Source: CAWCGU01 sp963838095
GTDB taxonomy: Bacteria > Actinomycetota > Thermoleophilia > Solirubrobacterales > 70-9
Assembly: GCA_963838095.1 (NCBI GenBank)
Contig: CAWIPO010000006.1
Span: 124,001-188,000 of the forward strand
Reading direction: 5' to 3'
Length of the DNA stretch: 64,000 bases
The position numbers were made by a program, and so were the translations under genes. Shown here in pieces: positions 1-8,722 of this stretch. The notes under the pieces were generated by a model. It saw nothing but the letters and a program-made list of their open reading frames with translations. It did no database searches and had not been told where the DNA came from. How positions within the stretch are numbered: position 1 is the stretch's first letter; each line of letters starts with the position of its first letter.

Positions 1-353
1 TAGTGGTAGATCGGGCCCACGCACCGAGCCGAGGGAAACGCGCAGTTGACGGTCACCTGCATCTCCGACGTCAGCCGCAGACGATCCCCCTGCACCAGCC
101 CCGGGAGGGTGGCGGGCTTCATCGACATCACGACCCGCTTCTCCTCTCCGCGCCGAGTGGTGATCGGAAGCTTCCTCACCAGCTCCGAGCCCGTGCCGGT
201 GGTCGCCACCTTAACGCCGGGTTGGTCGGCCCCGGCGGCGACCGAGCCCGTCGCCATCGCGGAGCCCATCGCACCGCTCGCCGCCATCACCGCAAGCGCG
301 ATGCCGAGTGGCATCCCTCGCCGCCGCAACTGTGCCCCTGCTGCACCCGCCAT
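1..353 (-). CDS. Secreted protein of unknown function (3' end outside the window)
   Basis: The N-terminal 117 residues are visible and the frame runs off the left edge. The start ATG is followed by an Arg-rich n-region (QLRRRG), a hydrophobic Ala/Gly/Met stretch (about residues 14-40) and an Ala-rich cleavage region, so it is probably exported. The mature part has Lys/Arg and Val-rich beta-like stretches and two Cys eight residues apart (NCAF...RCVG). It has its own candidate -10 box and follows a strong terminator, so it is separate from the upstream secreted gene at 461-1237. I do not recognise the family. An internal ATG at residue 14 is a possible later start. Confidence 0.6.
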   Translation of the reverse strand, partial: MAGAAGAQLRRRGMPLGIALAVMAASGAMGSAMATGSVAAGADQPGVKVATTGTGSELVRKLPITTRRGEEKRVVMSMKPATLPGLVQGDRLRLTSEMQVTVNCAFPSARCVGPIYH

Positions 354-363
354 GGCGCGGCAA

Positions 364-369
364 ATCCTA
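364..369 (-). promoter_or_regulatory. Candidate -10 box (TAGGAT) for the left-edge gene
   Basis: TAGGAT on the minus strand lies 10 bases before the ATG at 353, implying a 5' leader of only a few bases and no Shine-Dalgarno. The same hexamer occurs before the ThyX start at 33426. No clear -35 is seen. Confidence 0.35.
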
Positions 370-394
370 GACGAGCCGCCCGACTGCACCAACG

Positions 395-426
395 AAAAGG
401 GGCGGCCCGGATGGGCCGCCCCTTTT
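395..426. terminator. Bidirectional intrinsic terminator
   Basis: Perfect 14-bp inverted repeat: arm 395-408 (AAAAGGGGCGGCCC) and arm 413-426 (GGGCCGCCCCTTTT) around a 4-base loop. The arms carry their own A and T runs, so it works as an intrinsic terminator on either strand. It lies 35 bases past the stop of the 461-1237 gene on the minus strand and ends that transcript. Confidence 0.9.
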
Positions 427-460
427 GAGCCTTGCCCCGCTAAGGGCTAACGACCAGTGG

Positions 461-1237
461 CTAGCCCTGGGTCGTGCACTTGACCTCGTCGGTCGCCTTC
501 AGGACGCCCGCATCCGTGGTGAACGTACCCGCGAAATGCATCGTCTTGTCGTTCTTCGGGCACGTCGCCTGGATGTAGTCGCCCTTCTTGAGCTCCGTGC
601 TGAACAGGCGGATTGCGCCCGCTCCGCCGGCCAGCGGCGGGATCGGCACGTCCAGCTTGTTGCCGAACTTGCCGGACGCCGGCTTCAGCGTGCCGATCAG
701 CAGCTGAGACGTGTTCAGCGTCGGCAGGTATGCATGCAGCAGGATCGTTATCTTGCCGCCCTGCTTCGGCCCGTTGAAGGCCGTCACCTGGGCGTCAGCG
801 TTCACGCGCACGCCACCCGGACCGATCGGGAGTGCCGCGACTGCGGCGTTCCTGCTGGTCGAGGCGGTGCTGACCTTCGAGCTGCCGCAGGCCGCGATCG
901 CAGCGTCCCTGCTGAGGGTGCTGATGTCGGTCTTGCACTGCGGGATACCCTTGACGTCGAACTCCATGTTGTCCGGCAGCGAGACCACGGCCTTGGTCGC
1001 CTTCGGCGGAATCCGGGAGGTGTCTTCGGCACCGTCGGCGCCCTCGTAGTAGGTCTCGGTCACGACCTGGAGCTTCGCCGGCTTGAGGTCGTCGCCAGGG
1101 AGCTTCTTCGGCGAAACGGTCGCATTGATCTTCTGGATCGGGTCGCCGGCGGCCCCGGATGCAGTCCCGGCGACGACGACCGCGAGAGCGGTGGCCGCGG
1201 CAACGGTAACCGCGGTGTAGGTGCGCAGATTGCGCAT
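461..1237 (-). CDS. Secreted protein of unknown function
   Basis: 258 residues. The start is the ATG with a good Shine-Dalgarno, AAAGGAG, 8 bases upstream; an in-frame upstream start would lack one. Residues 1-28 form a Sec-type signal peptide (MRNLR, hydrophobic Ala/Val core, ASGAAG cleavage region). The mature protein is beta-rich, with a Cys-containing segment (PQCKTDIS, IAACGSS) and two further Cys near the C terminus (ATCP, VKCTT). I have the impression of a family common in Solirubrobacterales but cannot name a domain. It is a single-gene transcript: the mce block ends 189 bases upstream and a strong terminator follows. Confidence 0.75.
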   Translation of the reverse strand: MRNLRTYTAVTVAAATALAVVVAGTASGAAGDPIQKINATVSPKKLPGDDLKPAKLQVVTETYYEGADGAEDTSRIPPKATKAVVSLPDNMEFDVKGIPQCKTDISTLSRDAAIAACGSSKVSTASTSRNAAVAALPIGPGGVRVNADAQVTAFNGPKQGGKITILLHAYLPTLNTSQLLIGTLKPASGKFGNKLDVPIPPLAGGAGAIRLFSTELKKGDYIQATCPKNDKTMHFAGTFTTDAGVLKATDEVKCTTQG

Positions 1238-1361
1238 TTGGTTGACTCCTTTCGATGGTCGCGACAGCGACCTATGTTTCGGTCGCATGCGCGACCCTCC
1301 GTCCTGTACCCCAGTAAACCCGATCCTAGCCCTGGAGTTGCGCCTGGGGCAAGGTGATCCG

Positions 1362-1415
1362 CCCCCATGGGGTGGGGGACAACTCCCTACCCCAGGGTGG
1401 GTTTCCTACCCAGAC
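1362..1415. repeat. GC-rich intergenic element resembling 63596-63650
   Basis: Contains CCCCCATGG followed by a G-run, AAC and C-runs, then two copies of a CCTACCC motif. A similarly ordered string (CCCCCATGG, G-run, AAC, C-runs, GGGTG) occurs at 63596-63650. Read on the minus strand the CCTACCC copies are GGGTAGG, also present upstream of the mce block. It could be the end-of-transcript structure of the mce operon, an upstream control region for the 461-1237 gene, or a dispersed repeat. Confidence 0.3.
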
Positions 1416-1426
1416 TGAGCACGGGT

Positions 1427-2932
1427 CTACGGGTTCGCGAACACGTGCAGGTAGCGGCTGGAGGGCTCACCGGGTGAGCCGCCGATCGGCTCGAACGGAC
1501 CCTGCTGCCTGCACGGCGGGGCGGGGATCTGACTCGACTGCGTCTGCTCCGCGAACGCGTATTGCTGCAGTCGCGAGAACAGGTCGGGGTCGATCAGCGG
1601 GGGAGTGTTCGTCAGCGTCAGGTTCGGGCCGGTGCTGCACTGGCTGGTCTCGAATGACTCGAGCCCGCTGGCCAGCCGCTGGTAGCCGAGCGGCTCCGTG
1701 TACGGATTGCTTCGGTTCGGCAGCAACCGCTGCGGGTAGGCGGCGAGCGAATCGGGCCCCAGCGGGCTGGTCGTGCGCAGGTAGTTCAGCGTCAGCCCGC
1801 CCGCAGCGGGGCCGGCGGCGTTGGTCGCCGCTGCGGCGTTGCCGAGGAAGGCGGTGACCTCGTGGCGGTAGCGCCGCGCGCCCTCGATGATCGGCGTCAG
1901 CTCGTCGAAGAAGGGCTCGAGGTTGCCGAGGATCGGGGGCAGGTCCTGGTCCAGCACCCGTCGCAGCTGCGGCAGACCCTTGAGGCCGGGGGGAATCGAG
2001 TTCGCCAGCGCGGTGAAGAAACCCTTCAGCACGGGCGACAGCTCACCCGCCGCGGTCACCGTCGGCGCCAGCGCCTCGGCGACCGGCATCAGCTGCTGAA
2101 CCAGCGGATCTGTTTCGATCGCAAACGAGTCGAGGCGATCCAGCGTCAGTCGCGACTCGTCGAGGAACGTCGGCAGGACCACGAACGTGTCCGCGAGCTG
2201 GCGGTCGCGGACCGCGGTCGTCTCGAACACGGTCTCGGTGTTCTCGATCAGCCCTCGGAGCTGGCCCTGGCGCTCGCTGAGGGCGCCGAAGGTCTCGGCG
2301 CCGCCGCTGACCAGCTCCCTGACCGCATTGCTCTGGCTGTCGAGCACCGTCAGGATCCGGTTTGCCTCCGCCCCGAAGGGAGGCAGGGCCGCAAACGCCA
2401 GCGACAGGTCTGCGCCGCGCCCGCGCAGCGCGACGGCGGTGTTCTGCATCCACGACTGGAAGGCGGCCCGCGTCGGCTCGTCGAAGGTGCGCAGGATCTC
2501 GTCGAGCTGCACCGATTCCGAGACCTGGGCGGCGGGCAACGATCCTCCCTCCGGGATCGATCCCGTGGCGGGTACGCCGGGAGTGAGCTCGATATAGGTC
2601 TCACCGAGCAGCGTCTTCTCGCGCTTGATCGCCTCGGTGTTCTGCGGAATCGGCGAGAAGCGATTGTCGATTTCGAGCGTCGCGTTCGCCACGCCCTCGT
2701 CGGTGAGGGTGATGTCGGTCACCTTGCCGACCGACACCCCAGAGATCCGAACGTCGGACTGGATTGCAAGCGACCCGGCCTCGTTCAACGGCACCACGAC
2801 CTTGTAGCCCTCCGCGCCGAGCGGAGTCGGGCCGCCGAACGCGACCCACAGGAACAGCAGCAGGCAGAAGCACGAGAGGGCGAAGCCGATTGCGACGACG
2901 ATCTGTGAGGTCTTTGGTGCTTGCTTCTGCAT
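1427..2932 (-). CDS. Mce/MlaD family protein, sixth and last of the block
   Basis: 501 residues. A short cytoplasmic N terminus, one membrane helix (about 12-32), then an MlaD domain (about 41-118, with VRISGVSVGKV and GETYIEL) and a long helical region with recurring Leu/Ala heptads. The C-terminal third is Pro-rich with Cys pairs (TSQCST, PPCRQQG). In actinobacteria six such proteins (MceA-F) form a lipid-uptake assembly across the envelope, each anchored in the inner membrane. The preceding gene's TAA abuts this ATG with no gap, so translation is probably coupled. Substrate unknown. Confidence 0.85.
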   Translation of the reverse strand: MQKQAPKTSQIVVAIGFALSCFCLLLFLWVAFGGPTPLGAEGYKVVVPLNEAGSLAIQSDVRISGVSVGKVTDITLTDEGVANATLEIDNRFSPIPQNTEAIKREKTLLGETYIELTPGVPATGSIPEGGSLPAAQVSESVQLDEILRTFDEPTRAAFQSWMQNTAVALRGRGADLSLAFAALPPFGAEANRILTVLDSQSNAVRELVSGGAETFGALSERQGQLRGLIENTETVFETTAVRDRQLADTFVVLPTFLDESRLTLDRLDSFAIETDPLVQQLMPVAEALAPTVTAAGELSPVLKGFFTALANSIPPGLKGLPQLRRVLDQDLPPILGNLEPFFDELTPIIEGARRYRHEVTAFLGNAAAATNAAGPAAGGLTLNYLRTTSPLGPDSLAAYPQRLLPNRSNPYTEPLGYQRLASGLESFETSQCSTGPNLTLTNTPPLIDPDLFSRLQQYAFAEQTQSSQIPAPPCRQQGPFEPIGGSPGEPSSRYLHVFANP

Positions 2933-4264
2933 TTAGAAACCCGGAATCGGATCGAGGGGACAGACCTCAGCGGAGGTCGGAACCCGGGTCGCCTGCTGGA
3001 GGGTGAGCAGGAATGGGCGGGTCGACGAAACGCCCTCGGCCAGTCCGGCGGTCTGGCAGGAGAGCAGGACCATGCCGCGGCGAAGCGGCCCGTTTGCGTC
3101 CTGGGTGAGGAAGAGCGAGTTCCCCAGATGGTTGAGCCACGAGCCCCAGAAGAGGAACCCCTCCTCGCTGCCGGAGGGGTTGTAGGCGAGCATGTCGAGG
3201 AGGTCGTTGAGATCGGTGATCCCTCCCGCCAGGGCGGTGGTCGATTCCGCGAGCGGGCCGGACAGCTGCGCGAGGTGGGTGACGGGCTTTCGGACCTCTT
3301 GCGTGAAGGGCCTGATCTGGTCGCGAATCGGCTCCAGCGTCTGCTCGAGGAACGGCCGCACCTCTCGCAGGGCCGGGCCCAGCGCCGCGGAAGGCTCGAC
3401 CAGGTCGGAGAGCGCGGGAGTGGCCACCGCGGCGAAGCTCTCGGTGCTCTCGAGCGCGGAGCGGGTCGCCTGCAGGGTCGAAGGCAACTCCTGGAGCGCC
3501 GACCGGATCGCCGCCTCCTGGTCGGCGAACCCTCCGAGGACCTCGTTCGAGAAATCGACGAACGCGCCCAGCTGCTGGCCCTTGCGCGCCAGCTCCTCGG
3601 TGATCAGCCGGAAGTTGTGGATCGCGTTGCGAATGTTCTCGCGGCGCTCGGAGAGGAGGCCGTTGATCTTCGCGATGTCCCTTGCGGTCGGATCGAGACG
3701 GCGCAGCCCTGCCGAGAGCTCCTCGCCGTGGCCCCCGAGCCCCGCGGCGCCGCCGGAGAGCAGCAGCTTCAGGTAGTAGCGGGTGTCGCCGTCGAGGGTG
3801 CGCAAGATCTCGTCGGGCTGCACGTTCGGCAACGTCTGCGAGACCGGCAGCACCTCGCCTTCTTCAACCAGATCGTCGTTGCCCCCGGCGTCGACCTCGA
3901 TGGTCATGTCGTTGAGGCCGCTTCGAGGCCGTAGCAGCGCGGTCGCGTCGCGATGGATCAGCTCCGCGTACTGGGGCTCGATTTGGACGGTCACCAGGGC
4001 GTTTCCTTGATCGAGCTCGACGCCGGCGACGTCTCCGATCTTGACCCCGGCCATGTTCACCGTCTGGCCCTGGCCCGGTGTCACCGCCTGGGCGGTCGAC
4101 AGCCGCAGCTGAAGCTCGAATTGCTCTTCGCCCAGCACCGGCAGCCACTCGGGGAACTTGGCGCGCTGCTGGACAAGGATCACGTACACGGTGGCGAGGC
4201 CGATCACCGCGAGGGCGACGATCGCCACCATCTCCTTCATGTTCTTGCGGATCGCCCGCGTCAT
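2933..4264 (-). CDS. Mce/MlaD family protein, fifth of the block
   Basis: 443 residues. Membrane helix at about 12-30, MlaD domain about 44-125 (VNMAGVKIGDV, GLNDMTIEV), then the conserved link to helices (VQPDEILRTLDGDTRYYL) shared by all six proteins here. The helical domain probably builds the tube that shields lipids between membranes, as established for MCE proteins. Its ATG overlaps the stop of the fourth gene (ATGA), the usual coupling in this block. Confidence 0.85.
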   Translation of the reverse strand: MTRAIRKNMKEMVAIVALAVIGLATVYVILVQQRAKFPEWLPVLGEEQFELQLRLSTAQAVTPGQGQTVNMAGVKIGDVAGVELDQGNALVTVQIEPQYAELIHRDATALLRPRSGLNDMTIEVDAGGNDDLVEEGEVLPVSQTLPNVQPDEILRTLDGDTRYYLKLLLSGGAAGLGGHGEELSAGLRRLDPTARDIAKINGLLSERRENIRNAIHNFRLITEELARKGQQLGAFVDFSNEVLGGFADQEAAIRSALQELPSTLQATRSALESTESFAAVATPALSDLVEPSAALGPALREVRPFLEQTLEPIRDQIRPFTQEVRKPVTHLAQLSGPLAESTTALAGGITDLNDLLDMLAYNPSGSEEGFLFWGSWLNHLGNSLFLTQDANGPLRRGMVLLSCQTAGLAEGVSSTRPFLLTLQQATRVPTSAEVCPLDPIPGF

Positions 4265-5811
4265 GGACTGACCGCCTGCGGCAGCGGCGTTCCAACGGGA
4301 GCCGCGTTCAGATTCGGGACCGGGTTGCGGTAGCAGTCAACGTCGGTCCTGTATGGGGGCAGCGTGTTGGGCAAGAGTGGCCGGGTGCCCTGAGGCGGCT
4401 CGATCGTGTGCGCGAAGAGCTTCGTGTCCTGAAGCCCTCCACCGGGGTTGGGCATCTGCACCAGGGTGGGGCCGCCACCCGGCTGGAAGCGGACCATCGA
4501 GCCGTTGCCGTCGAATCCCTGGCTCTCGCCGGAGAACCCGACCAGCGTGTAGAAAAGCTCGCGCCAGTTGGGCTGACCGCTCGTGATCGGGTAGGTGCCG
4601 CCAGCGTCGCCGATGATCACGTCCCCGGTCGGCACGAGCACCTGTGAGGTGCAGCGGCTGGCCAGCGTCAGCTCGCCGAACAGGCGCGGGCTCGCGTTCC
4701 CGGCCTGCCCCAGGCCCGGCGCCGCGGTGCGAAGCAGCGCCGCGATCCCGCCCAGCTCGTCGCGCTGGACAAGCGCGCCCGCCTGGTTCAGCCACGGGAA
4801 GCCTGCGGCGATCGTTGCCGGCAGCTCGCGCAGGCTTGGCTCGAGCGCGCGGGCGGAGGCGCGAAGCGGCGGGAAGACGCCGTTCAGCGCGGCCAGCGCC
4901 GGCTTCGCCTCCTCGAGGGTCGGCGCGAGCTCACGAATCGTCGCGCTCAGGTTGGTCGCCTCGGCGGCGAAGGCGCCCAGGGTGACGTCGAAGTTGACGA
5001 TCAGCTCCTGGAGCTGGGCCTCGCGCTGGGCAAGCACACCGAAGACCACCCGCTGCGCGGCGATCAGATCCGAGAGGTCGTGCGGCTCACGCCCGAGCAG
5101 CGCTTCGCTGACTATGGCCGTGTCCCGCCCGGCCGGGCCGCCGTAGAGGAAGGAGTCGTGGATCGCCTCGGCGGCGCTCTGCCCCTGGACATCCGGGTCC
5201 TGCGTCATGTCGTCCGCGGCCGTCGGTTGATACGTGAGCGCCGTGCCGAAGCCCTCGAGCAGGAGCTGGAGGTTCTCGCGGTCCGGGGACTGGAGCGCGG
5301 TCAGCACCTCGTCAAGCTGCACCGCGGTCGATGTGTGGGAGGCCGGGAGCGTGTCCCCGGAGCTGATGTGCGGCGAGCTCGGGCTGCCGGGGGTGACGTC
5401 GAGGAAGAAGTTGCCCTCGAGGAAGAGCCGCGGCCGGATCGCGACCGTCGCGTCCTCGCCTATCGGCTGCCCCTCCGGATAGACCTCGAAGTTGACGACG
5501 CTGGCATCGCCATGCGGCTCGATCGAGGTCACCCTGCCGACGTTCACGCCGGCGATCCGCACCGGGGAGTTCGCGGCCAGCGTCGACGCGTCCTCGAACA
5601 CCGCCGAAACGGCCATCCCAGCTGGATCGAACGGGAACAGCTTCGCCGTCTTCGCGAGCGCAAGGTACGTGAAGGCCAGGATGAGCGCCAGCGCGACCAA
5701 CCCCAGCATCAGGTTCGAGGGGCCGTGGCCGAAGCCGCGGTGGTAGATGCGCTCGTCGTAGTCGCGCGCCCACGGCGGCGGCAGCTTGCGGCGGCCTCCG
5801 GTCTTGCTCAT
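4261..5811 (-). CDS. Mce/MlaD family protein, fourth of the block
   Basis: 516 residues from the ATG that overlaps the preceding stop as ATGA; a longer in-frame reading inside the preceding gene is unlikely. It has the longest cytoplasmic N terminus of the set (about 32 residues, basic then Pro-rich), a membrane helix at about 33-52, an MlaD domain at about 62-140 (VRIAGVNVGRVTSI) and the TAVQLDEVLTAL link. The region after the helices includes RCTSQ and a Gly/Pro-rich tail. Role as for its neighbours: envelope lipid transport, inferred from family. Confidence 0.85.
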   Translation of the reverse strand: MSKTGGRRKLPPPWARDYDERIYHRGFGHGPSNLMLGLVALALILAFTYLALAKTAKLFPFDPAGMAVSAVFEDASTLAANSPVRIAGVNVGRVTSIEPHGDASVVNFEVYPEGQPIGEDATVAIRPRLFLEGNFFLDVTPGSPSSPHISSGDTLPASHTSTAVQLDEVLTALQSPDRENLQLLLEGFGTALTYQPTAADDMTQDPDVQGQSAAEAIHDSFLYGGPAGRDTAIVSEALLGREPHDLSDLIAAQRVVFGVLAQREAQLQELIVNFDVTLGAFAAEATNLSATIRELAPTLEEAKPALAALNGVFPPLRASARALEPSLRELPATIAAGFPWLNQAGALVQRDELGGIAALLRTAAPGLGQAGNASPRLFGELTLASRCTSQVLVPTGDVIIGDAGGTYPITSGQPNWRELFYTLVGFSGESQGFDGNGSMVRFQPGGGPTLVQMPNPGGGLQDTKLFAHTIEPPQGTRPLLPNTLPPYRTDVDCYRNPVPNLNAAPVGTPLPQAVSP

Positions 5812-7223
5812 CCCCCGACCTCCTGGCCCCTGGTGGTCGTCCCCTGGTTGCCGGGCGGGTTGCCGATCATCTGCTGGCCGCCCTGGAACGGCTCGTTGCC
5901 CGCCTCGCATTCACGCGGCTGCCCCGGGGAAGCAGTGTTCGGATACGGGTTGACGTGGAGGAAGTTCTTGACGTCCGGGCCATTCGCGGGCGCGGAGGAC
6001 GGGCTGCCCTCGTTGTTCGGCCCCTTGGGGATGTCGAAGACGATGAAGCGCTGGGCGCTGCCCCCGCTGCCGCCGGCGGCGCTGAGCAGGCTGGTGCTGT
6101 TTTGGAGCAGGATCGTCGCGTAGTTGCAAACCGATTGGGCCGGGGCAACGAACTGCAGCAGGCCGCCGAGCGGGCCCGCGGCCTCGGTCAGCACCTCGAT
6201 CCCGTCGGTTACGGCCGGGTTTCGCGAGAAGTCGAGCAGCGACTGGGCGGTCGGCTCGAGCTGGGCGTTCAGCGCCGGGGCGTCGGCCAGCGCCGGGGCG
6301 CCGACCTCCAGCGCCGAGGCGATCGCCGGCGAGTAGGTGGCGAGGGCGTCGGCGCCCGGCTGTAGCGCCGTGAACAGGCGCGCGGAGTCTCCGAGGAACG
6401 CTCGTATCCCCGGCAGCGTCTCGTCGGCGGTGATCAGGGTCGGAGGAGAGCGCACGATGGTCTGCTGGATGAACGGTCGTGCGACCGACGCGAGCGCCGT
6501 GAAGGTCGTGTCGAGGACGCTGAACATCTGCGCCTGAACCTCCGCCACCGGGGCAACCTCGGCGGCGGTGGCCGCAAGCGCGCGCACGAACCGCTCGAGG
6601 CCTGTGCCCGGCGCGGCGAGGTTGCGCATCACGGGCTCCAGGCGCTCCAGCGCCGGAGCGAGCTCGACCAGCGCGTCGTTCAACGACAGCCCGCGACCCG
6701 CAATCGAGTTTCCGAACTCGACCTCGTTCACCCGGATTGCGGAGCGGGTCGGGGCGTCGAACATGTTCAGCACCTGGTCGAAGTCGACGGGGGTGGGGGT
6801 GGCGGCCGACAGCGGCAGCGTCGATCCCTCCGGATAGGTCTCGGTCGAGCTTCCCTTGACGATCTCCAGGTACTTGAGGCCGAGCGCAGACTGGGCGCGG
6901 ACGATGACCGTTGAGTCCTCCGGCACCTCGCCGGTCGACTGGTCGAGCTTCAGGTCGAGCTGGGCGGTGACCGAGCCGTCCTCGTGGCTGACGGGCTCGA
7001 TGGAGTCGATGATCCCGACGCGGATGCCGGCGATCCGGACCTCGTTGCCGGGCACCAGCTCGGCGGCGCTCGGAAGCTGCGCGGTCACCTGATAGGTGGG
7101 GACGAACGGAAGCCCGCTGTTCGCGTTGTAGGCAAGGAAGACCGCGAGGATCGTGATCAACACGGTCAGGCTGCCGATCGCCGTCGGGCTGCCAGCGAGC
7201 GGAATGAAGCTGCGCCTCCTCAT
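5808..7223 (-). CDS. Mce/MlaD family protein, third of the block
   Basis: 471 residues. Membrane helix at about 13-30, MlaD domain about 36-118 (VRIAGIRVGII, LGLKYLEIV), then TPVDFDQVLNMFDAPTR, the same link motif as in the other five. A long Ala/Leu-rich helical segment and a C-terminal tail with a Gly/Ser-rich patch and one Cys (RECEAG) follow. ATG overlaps the upstream stop and its own stop overlaps the next start, both as ATGA. Confidence 0.85.
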   Translation of the reverse strand: MRRRSFIPLAGSPTAIGSLTVLITILAVFLAYNANSGLPFVPTYQVTAQLPSAAELVPGNEVRIAGIRVGIIDSIEPVSHEDGSVTAQLDLKLDQSTGEVPEDSTVIVRAQSALGLKYLEIVKGSSTETYPEGSTLPLSAATPTPVDFDQVLNMFDAPTRSAIRVNEVEFGNSIAGRGLSLNDALVELAPALERLEPVMRNLAAPGTGLERFVRALAATAAEVAPVAEVQAQMFSVLDTTFTALASVARPFIQQTIVRSPPTLITADETLPGIRAFLGDSARLFTALQPGADALATYSPAIASALEVGAPALADAPALNAQLEPTAQSLLDFSRNPAVTDGIEVLTEAAGPLGGLLQFVAPAQSVCNYATILLQNSTSLLSAAGGSGGSAQRFIVFDIPKGPNNEGSPSSAPANGPDVKNFLHVNPYPNTASPGQPRECEAGNEPFQGGQQMIGNPPGNQGTTTRGQEVGG

Positions 7224-8722
7224 GGCCCGTCCTCGCCTCCGACGCCGATTCCGCCCGTGTCCGGGGACACTCCTCCGTCCTCGGGTGAGTCCGTTTCATC
7301 CGCGTTCCCGGACGCTTCTTCGTCCTCGAACAGGAAGTCGGTGAGCGCGTCGCCCGTGTCCGGGTCGGTCTCCGAAGACGGTTCGGAAGAGGGCGCCGAG
7401 GAGACGAACGGGCTGGTGAAGTTCGCTCCGCAGCCGCCGATCGGCACCACCTCGTAGTCGTTGCAGTTGGTGATGATCAGCAGCGCGCGCAGGAAGTGCC
7501 CGTACTGGTCGAAGCCGTTGATCGTCCCGGCGGAGTAGAAGAAGAAGTCCATCAGCCGCTCGAAGCCCTGCGTGCTGCGCAGGCTCGAGAGCAGGTCTTG
7601 CAGTCCCGTCGCTCCGGGAACGGTGGCCTGCGCAAGGTCGCGCAGCTGGATCAGCACCGGATCGGCCGCCGCCAGCTTCGGGCCCGCCCCTTGTGCCGCC
7701 GTGCCGAGGCTCGTCAGCGCCGGGGTTGCGGCGCGCGCGAACGGTCCCAGCGCCACCGTGGCCCGCGTCAGCGACGGCGCCGCCGCTCCCAGGGTGCCGA
7801 GCACGGGGCCGGCCGCGGCGTTGAAGGACTCCAGCTCGCCCATGGTCGCTCGGATCTCGCGCAGCGCCTCGGGGAAGAGCGCCAGTCCCTCCTCGAGCGC
7901 GGCTCGCTCCTCGGCCGACGCCTCGGCGGTCTCGGCGGCGTGCTCGATGAATCCGGTCACCCGCGTGCGCTGTCGCGCAAGCGGCGCCAGGACTGCGTCG
8001 GAGTCCGACGCGAGCTGCGCCAGGGTCCTGTTTTGGCGGGCGAGGATCGCGAGCACGCGGTCGGTTTCGCGCAGCGCCGGGTTCGCGCGCAGGACGATCT
8101 CCTCCAGCTCCTCACCGCGGGCGGCGAGGGTGATTCCGAGCTCGTTAAGGATCAATCGGAAGCGCTGGGCAAAGGGCAGCCGCTGGATGTCGAGGACGAG
8201 GTCGAAGTCGACGGCCTTGCCGTTGCTCTCCAGCGGCAGCAGGTGCTGGCCCGCGCCGGGCTCTCCATCCGGGACCACCGCGAGTGCCGGTGGCGGCGCG
8301 GTGCCGGCGGCTCGCGGCTGAGTTGTCTTGCATTCGACGAACTTCTCACCCAGCAGCGACTGAGGTCTGATCAGGCACGAGGCGTCGGTGAGCCAGTCCT
8401 CGAAGCCGGGATCGTCGATCGTCATCACGACGATCGCCCTGCCGGGTACCGCGCGGCCGCCGTCCTCGAAGCACTGCCCTTGCTGGCGAGCCTGCACGTC
8501 CGGGCATGAGACGATCTCCTCGGTATCGGAGACCAGGACCTCGCTGACCTCTCCCACCTTCGCGCCCGCGACCCGCACGTCCTCGCCGGTGACGAGGAAG
8601 GCGGCGTTGTCGAAGGCCGCGCGGACCTGATAGGTCCCATCGTCACCGCCTGATGCCGAGCTCGCGCCGAGCACCACGGCCCCAGCGAGCACGAGACAGC
8701 AGATGAGCACGATCCGCCTCAT
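7220..8722 (-). CDS. Mce/MlaD family protein, second of the block, with a Cys-bearing insert
   Basis: 500 residues. A short hydrophobic N-terminal signal/anchor (residues 3-20), then an MlaD domain starting near residue 32 (VRVAGAKVGEV). This copy carries an extra loop inside the domain with two Cys (SCPDVQARQQGQCFED) and another Cys (DASCLIR), perhaps a disulfide in the exported part. After VDFDLVLDIQRL comes the helical region; the last 60 residues are strongly acidic (Asp/Glu/Ser) and look disordered. Overlaps both neighbours by 4 bases (ATGA). Confidence 0.85.
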   Translation of the reverse strand: MRRIVLICCLVLAGAVVLGASSASGGDDGTYQVRAAFDNAAFLVTGEDVRVAGAKVGEVSEVLVSDTEEIVSCPDVQARQQGQCFEDGGRAVPGRAIVVMTIDDPGFEDWLTDASCLIRPQSLLGEKFVECKTTQPRAAGTAPPPALAVVPDGEPGAGQHLLPLESNGKAVDFDLVLDIQRLPFAQRFRLILNELGITLAARGEELEEIVLRANPALRETDRVLAILARQNRTLAQLASDSDAVLAPLARQRTRVTGFIEHAAETAEASAEERAALEEGLALFPEALREIRATMGELESFNAAAGPVLGTLGAAAPSLTRATVALGPFARAATPALTSLGTAAQGAGPKLAAADPVLIQLRDLAQATVPGATGLQDLLSSLRSTQGFERLMDFFFYSAGTINGFDQYGHFLRALLIITNCNDYEVVPIGGCGANFTSPFVSSAPSSEPSSETDPDTGDALTDFLFEDEEASGNADETDSPEDGGVSPDTGGIGVGGEDGP

